Assembly: GCF_002432125.1 (NCBI RefSeq)
Contig: NZ_DJFS01000097.1
Location: 1 to 34,000, forward strand
Direction of reading: 5' to 3'
Length of the DNA: 34,000 nt
Source of the DNA: Brevundimonas sp. UBA5866
Lineage (GTDB): Bacteria > Pseudomonadota > Alphaproteobacteria > Caulobacterales > Caulobacteraceae
Every line of letters begins with the position of its first letter. The stretch's first letter is position 1. Positions 30,778 to 34,000 of the stretch are shown in pieces. A program made the translations under genes and the position numbers. Below the pieces are notes generated by a model. It made no database searches, had not been told where the DNA came from, and saw nothing but the letters and a program-made list of their open reading frames with translations.

Positions 30778-33099
30778 TCAGCTCGCCATTTTCAGTTCAG
30801 CACGGGGGGTAGGACGACGCCGTCCGGTCGTGACCAGAGCGTCGATATCCAGGATCAGGGCGACACGCCCGTCACCGAGGATGGTGGCCGCCGCCACGCC
30901 TTCGACATGGCGGTAGTTGGTTTCCAGCGACTTGATGACGACCTGTCTCTGACCGTGGATGGCGTCTACCAACAGACCGGCACGCTGGCCGTTCTCGGTC
31001 TCGACAATCATCACCACGCCGCCCTTGAGATCGGTGGCTCCGGCACGGAAGCCCATGCTCTGCCCGACATCCACCAGCGGCACGAACTCGTCACGGAACA
31101 TCAGCACCGGATCGACGCCGCCGACCAGATGGATGTCTTCGGGCTTGGGTGTCAGGCTCTCGACGATGGCGGCCAGCGGCGCGACCAGAGTCTGTTCGGC
31201 GGCACCCACGACCATGCCATCCAGCACCGCCAGCGTCAGCGGCAGCGACATGGAGAAGGTCGAGCCCTTGCCGGGGTTCGAGCTGATGGAAATACGGCCG
31301 CCCAGTGACTGGATGGAGCGGCGCACCACATCCATACCCACGCCGCGCCCCGACACATCGGTGACTTCCTTGGCGGTCGAGAAGCCCGGAAGGAAGATCA
31401 GGTTGTCCACCTCGTCATCGCTCAGCACCTGATCGGGGGTGATCAGGCCGCGCTCTTCGGCGATGGCGCGGACGCGTTGGCGGTTGATGCCCTTACCGTC
31501 GTCGGTGATCTCGATGACAATGCGGCCCGAGCGGTGCAGGGCGGCCAGTTTGACGGTGCCCTCGGCAGGCTTGCCCGCCGCTTCGCGTTCTTCCGGCGTT
31601 TCCAGACCGTGGTCGATGGCGTTGCGCAGCATATGGGTGATCGGCTCGGCCAGACGTTCCACCACGGTTTTGTCGACCTCGGTGTCCTCGCCGGTCGTCA
31701 GCAGTTTGACGCGCTTGCCCGTCATGTCGGCGACTTCGCGCACCAGACGCGGCATGCGCTGGAACACCGACTTCACCGGCTGGGCGCGGATGGCCATCAC
31801 ACTGTCCTGAATCTCGCGCGTCAGCAGCTCGAGGTCCTCGAGGCCTAGCGAGATATCGGACGAGCGGGCCAGTCCGCTCTCATAGACGCGCTGGGCCAGC
31901 ATGGCCTGCTGGATCACCAGTTCGCCGACAGCATTGATCAGACGGTCCACACGCTCCAGATCGACGCGGATCGTCACAGGGGCCTGCGCAGCAGGCGCAG
32001 AAGCATTGGCCGCGACCGGAGCCGCAGGAGCGCGGGGCGCAACCGGTGCGGCCTTAGGCTGGGGGTCTGATGCCGTATCGGCCGGGGCTGCTCCGCCAAC
32101 AAGGCGGGCCGCCGTATCGGCCTGGGCCAGCGCCACCAGGGCCGCGATATCGGCCTCTGCCGCCGCCGGTGCGTCCAGGGACGGCAAACCGCCCGTATCG
32201 TCCAGATCGGGAAGTTCAGGCAGGGCGGGCAGTTCAGGCAGGGTATCGTTGGCCACGCCCTCGCCCATCACAGGCGTGATGCTGAGGTCGCAATCTGTTT
32301 CCACGAAATCAAACACATCACGGACTTCGGCCTCATCGACCGGAGCATCCAGCATGATGGTCCAGACCAGATGCGAGTCCTGCGGGTCCAGCGCATCCAG
32401 CGACGGCAGGCCGCTGTCATCGACCTCGACCGACACCGGACCAAGACGGCCCAGTTCACGGATCAGCAATCCGGTTTCATTGGCATTGGCATAAAGGCGC
32501 GGGTGCGGTCGGAAGATGATCTTCCAACCGGTCTGACGGGCCGTCGCCGCATCCACCAACGGCGGAAGATCCAGCGCAGGCAGGTCATCAAGCGCGGGCA
32601 GACCGCCACCCAGATCGTCCAGCGACAGGGTCAGAGGCGTAAAGCCGAAATCGTCCTCGTCTGATGCGGCCGCCGTGGCTTCTCCCGGTGCAGCCGATAC
32701 CGGCGCACCGTGCGTCAGGGTTTCCAGTTCGTAGATCAGCGCCTGCGAGCGTTCCGGATCAACCGCGGCACCGGCACCGCGCGCCGCCGTCACATGGTCG
32801 TTCAGTACGTCGGAGGCCCGCAGCAGGGTGCGCACAACCGTTTCGTCCACGGCCTTACGCCCCGAGCGCAGTTCGTCCATCAGGGTCTCGAAGACGTGGG
32901 CAAAGCGGACAAGATCGTCCAGACCAAAGGCCCCCGCCCCGCCCTTTACCGAGTGAACGGCGCGGAAACAGGCGTTGATGGTCTCGATATCGGTATCACC
33001 CGATTCAAGGGCCAGAAGGTTGCTCTCGAGGTCACCCAGCAGTTCTTCGCATTCCTGGAAGAAGGTGGCCTTGATCGCTTCGAACGGATCTTCACTCAT
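30778..33099 (-). CDS. cheA: Chemotaxis sensor histidine kinase CheA
   Basis: The protein has 773 residues from the ATG at 33099 (GAGGA lies about 14 bases upstream); the frame is open to 33204, inside cheY. The domain order is: P1 phosphotransfer domain with H49 in FRAVHSVKGGAGAFG; a P2 CheY/CheB-docking domain around 200-290; a Pro/Leu/Asp-rich linker repeating LPALD-type and LPELP-type motifs; P3 dimerisation helices (INAVGELVIQQAML); P4 kinase domain with N-box HMLRNAIDHG, G1 DDGKGI and G2 GRGVGMDVV; and a P5 CheW-like domain. It autophosphorylates and passes phosphate to the CheY proteins and CheB. An Ala/Pro-rich linker also precedes P3. cheY ends 31 bases before its ATG, the widest gap of the operon. 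Confidence 0.95.
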   Translation of the reverse strand: MSEDPFEAIKATFFQECEELLGDLESNLLALESGDTDIETINACFRAVHSVKGGAGAFGLDDLVRFAHVFETLMDELRSGRKAVDETVVRTLLRASDVLNDHVTAARGAGAAVDPERSQALIYELETLTHGAPVSAAPGEATAAASDEDDFGFTPLTLSLDDLGGGLPALDDLPALDLPPLVDAATARQTGWKIIFRPHPRLYANANETGLLIRELGRLGPVSVEVDDSGLPSLDALDPQDSHLVWTIMLDAPVDEAEVRDVFDFVETDCDLSITPVMGEGVANDTLPELPALPELPDLDDTGGLPSLDAPAAAEADIAALVALAQADTAARLVGGAAPADTASDPQPKAAPVAPRAPAAPVAANASAPAAQAPVTIRVDLERVDRLINAVGELVIQQAMLAQRVYESGLARSSDISLGLEDLELLTREIQDSVMAIRAQPVKSVFQRMPRLVREVADMTGKRVKLLTTGEDTEVDKTVVERLAEPITHMLRNAIDHGLETPEEREAAGKPAEGTVKLAALHRSGRIVIEITDDGKGINRQRVRAIAEERGLITPDQVLSDDEVDNLIFLPGFSTAKEVTDVSGRGVGMDVVRRSIQSLGGRISISSNPGKGSTFSMSLPLTLAVLDGMVVGAAEQTLVAPLAAIVESLTPKPEDIHLVGGVDPVLMFRDEFVPLVDVGQSMGFRAGATDLKGGVVMIVETENGQRAGLLVDAIHGQRQVVIKSLETNYRHVEGVAAATILGDGRVALILDIDALVTTGRRRPTPRAELKMAS

Positions 33100-33130
33100 G
33101 ACTGGGGGGTCGTCCTCGTATCTGCTCAGA

Positions 33131-33496
33131 TCAGGCGGCAACACGGCGGACAGCGTCCACCAGACGTACGGGGTCGAAAGGTTTGACGATCCAGCCCGTG
33201 GCACCGGCGTCGCGGGCGCGCTGCTTCTTGGCGGCGTCGCTCTCTGTCGTCAGCACCAGCACGGGCACGCCACTGTAATCAGGGTTGGCGCGCATGCCCT
33301 CGATGAAGCCGAAGCCATCCATACGCGGCATGTTGATGTCGGTAATCACGATGTCCGGGCGCTCCTGTTCGAGCACCTCCAGGCCGTGGACTCCGTCCAC
33401 GGCTTGAACCACGCGGTAGCCTGCATCCTGCAAGGCCAGCATCAGCATGTCGCGCATGGTGCGCGAGTCATCCACGGTCAGAACGGTTTTAGTCAT
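33131..33496 (-). CDS. cheYI: Response regulator CheY (first copy)
   Basis: The 121-residue single receiver domain has D9/D10 (TVDDS), phosphoacceptor D53 (ITDINMPRMDG), T83/T84 (VLTTES) and K105 (WIVKPF). There is no output domain. Length and motifs are standard. The ATG at 33496 overlaps the cheX stop by one base (TAATG). It lies directly upstream of cheA and is a likely main phosphate acceptor, though which of the three CheY proteins drives the flagellar switch cannot be told from sequence. Confidence 0.93.
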   Translation of the reverse strand: MTKTVLTVDDSRTMRDMLMLALQDAGYRVVQAVDGVHGLEVLEQERPDIVITDINMPRMDGFGFIEGMRANPDYSGVPVLVLTTESDAAKKQRARDAGATGWIVKPFDPVRLVDAVRRVAA

Positions 33497-33792
33497 TAGG
33501 CGGCGTCCTGCGCTACGAGCTGTGTGGGGGAAGCTCCAAAGCTAAGCCATTGCTCGTTCATGGCTTTGGAAACATTGAGAAAGATCAAAGCGTGCCCGTC
33601 GGCCTGCCAAGTCTTGATGGCCGACAGCAGCAGTTGCAGCCCCAGACCGCCCAGGCGTTCGACCGCCGAGCCATCAAGGGTCACCGCCTTGCCGCGCTGT
33701 TCCATCAACTCCGCCTTCAACGGCCCAACCGCCCGCAGATCGACGACTGCGGGCAGGTTGATGACAGGATTGGCGCTTGGATCTTGGCTCAT
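33496..33792 (-). CDS. cheX: STAS-domain protein CheX of the che operon
   Basis: The 98-residue STAS-type domain lies between mcpA and cheY. The start is the ATG at 33792, overlapping the mcpA stop by one base (TGATG). The fold is suggested by VVDLRAVGPLKAEL and VTLDGSAVERLGGLGLQLLLSAI. Where anti-sigma antagonists of the SpoIIAA type have a phosphorylated serine (DSSG), this protein has LGGLG, so regulation by phosphorylation is unlikely. The name follows the Caulobacter operon; it is not the CheY phosphatase called CheX in other bacteria. Confidence 0.82.
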   Translation of the reverse strand: MSQDPSANPVINLPAVVDLRAVGPLKAELMEQRGKAVTLDGSAVERLGGLGLQLLLSAIKTWQADGHALIFLNVSKAMNEQWLSFGASPTQLVAQDAA

Positions 33793-34000
33793 CAAAACTC
33801 CTCCCAGCCGTCTTCTGCCGGCTGTGATTTCAAGGCTGCGTTGCCGATGCCGCTGGCGCGAAGGGCGGCGACAGTCTCGGCGACAGAGCGATTGGCTGCG
33901 GGCATCGGCTCATTGGCCGCGCGCAGGGGTTTGGCAGGCTTGGTCACCGTCTCGGCGGCGACGGGGGCGGCCACCGGCGCGGGTGCCGGCTTGGCCACAG
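33792..34000 (-). CDS. mcpA: C-terminal end of methyl-accepting chemotaxis protein McpA (partial)
   Basis: Only the last 68 residues of the frame lie in the window; the gene continues past the right edge. The visible part is an Ala/Pro-rich linker followed by NRSVAETVAALRASGIGNAALK and the end DGWEEF. A terminal aromatic pentapeptide (GWEEF) on a flexible linker is the tether type that binds CheR or CheB. Assignment to mcpA relies on this tail and on position at the head of the Caulobacter-type che operon. The methyl-accepting and signalling domains are outside the window. Confidence 0.8.
   Translation of the reverse strand, partial: VAKPAPAPVAAPVAAETVTKPAKPLRAANEPMPAANRSVAETVAALRASGIGNAALKSQPAEDGWEEF

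Overview
The window reads as a chromosomal segment of an alphaproteobacterium, most probably a member of Caulobacterales. The strongest reason is the right-hand third: a minus-strand chemotaxis operon in the order mcpA(3' end)-cheX-cheY-cheA-cheW-cheR-cheB-cheYII-cheD-cheU-cheYIII-cheE, which is the order I know from Caulobacter crescentus. A long TonB-dependent receptor, a Coq4-family protein, a six-gene Mrp antiporter operon with fused A and B subunits and a DUF1491 protein fit the same assignment. The species cannot be named from the sequence alone.

Layout. (1) 1-7822, an uptake/oxidation block: a TonB-dependent receptor (minus) diverges from an FAD-binding dehydrogenase and a bile acid:sodium symporter-family protein (plus). 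A convergent coq4-like gene and a divergent TetR regulator follow. The 468-base gap between receptor and dehydrogenase is unusually rich in palindromes and holds a minus-strand intrinsic terminator that no gene accounts for. A 17-base element in this gap recurs at the start of the tetR gene. (2) 8084-14066, the mrpA(B)CDEFG Na+/H+ antiporter operon, with every junction overlapping by 1 or 4 bases and a very strong terminator at 14081-14113. (3) 14150-15385, a minus-strand exported M19 dipeptidase-like protein. (4) 15703-20186, a two-gene ABC exporter unit whose second gene fuses two ABC-2 membrane domains to an M1 metallopeptidase domain, ending in a clear terminator. (5) 20423-22876, a short A24 prepilin peptidase, an exported protein of unknown function (minus), a DUF1491 protein and a small unknown protein. 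(6) 22939-25996, two tandem paralogous exported HExxH proteins with TPR-like C-terminal halves. (7) 25993-34000, the che operon on the minus strand.

How the genes work together. Block 1 looks like a route for a hydrophobic or anionic organic substrate (outer-membrane uptake, inner-membrane symport, flavin-dependent oxidation) under local control; the substrate is not visible in the sequence. The Mrp operon handles Na+/pH homeostasis. The che operon encodes a complete signalling pathway: kinase, coupling protein, adaptation enzymes and three CheY-like regulators.

The most unusual points are the unexplained structured minus-strand unit at 3422-3590, the element shared between the dehydrogenase promoter and tetR, the FliM-like tail on CheYIII, the ABC-permease/M1-peptidase fusion, the tandem HExxH-TPR pair, and two convergent gene pairs that each share a CTAG as both stop codons. 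I saw no tRNA, rRNA, CRISPR array, insertion sequence or phage gene.
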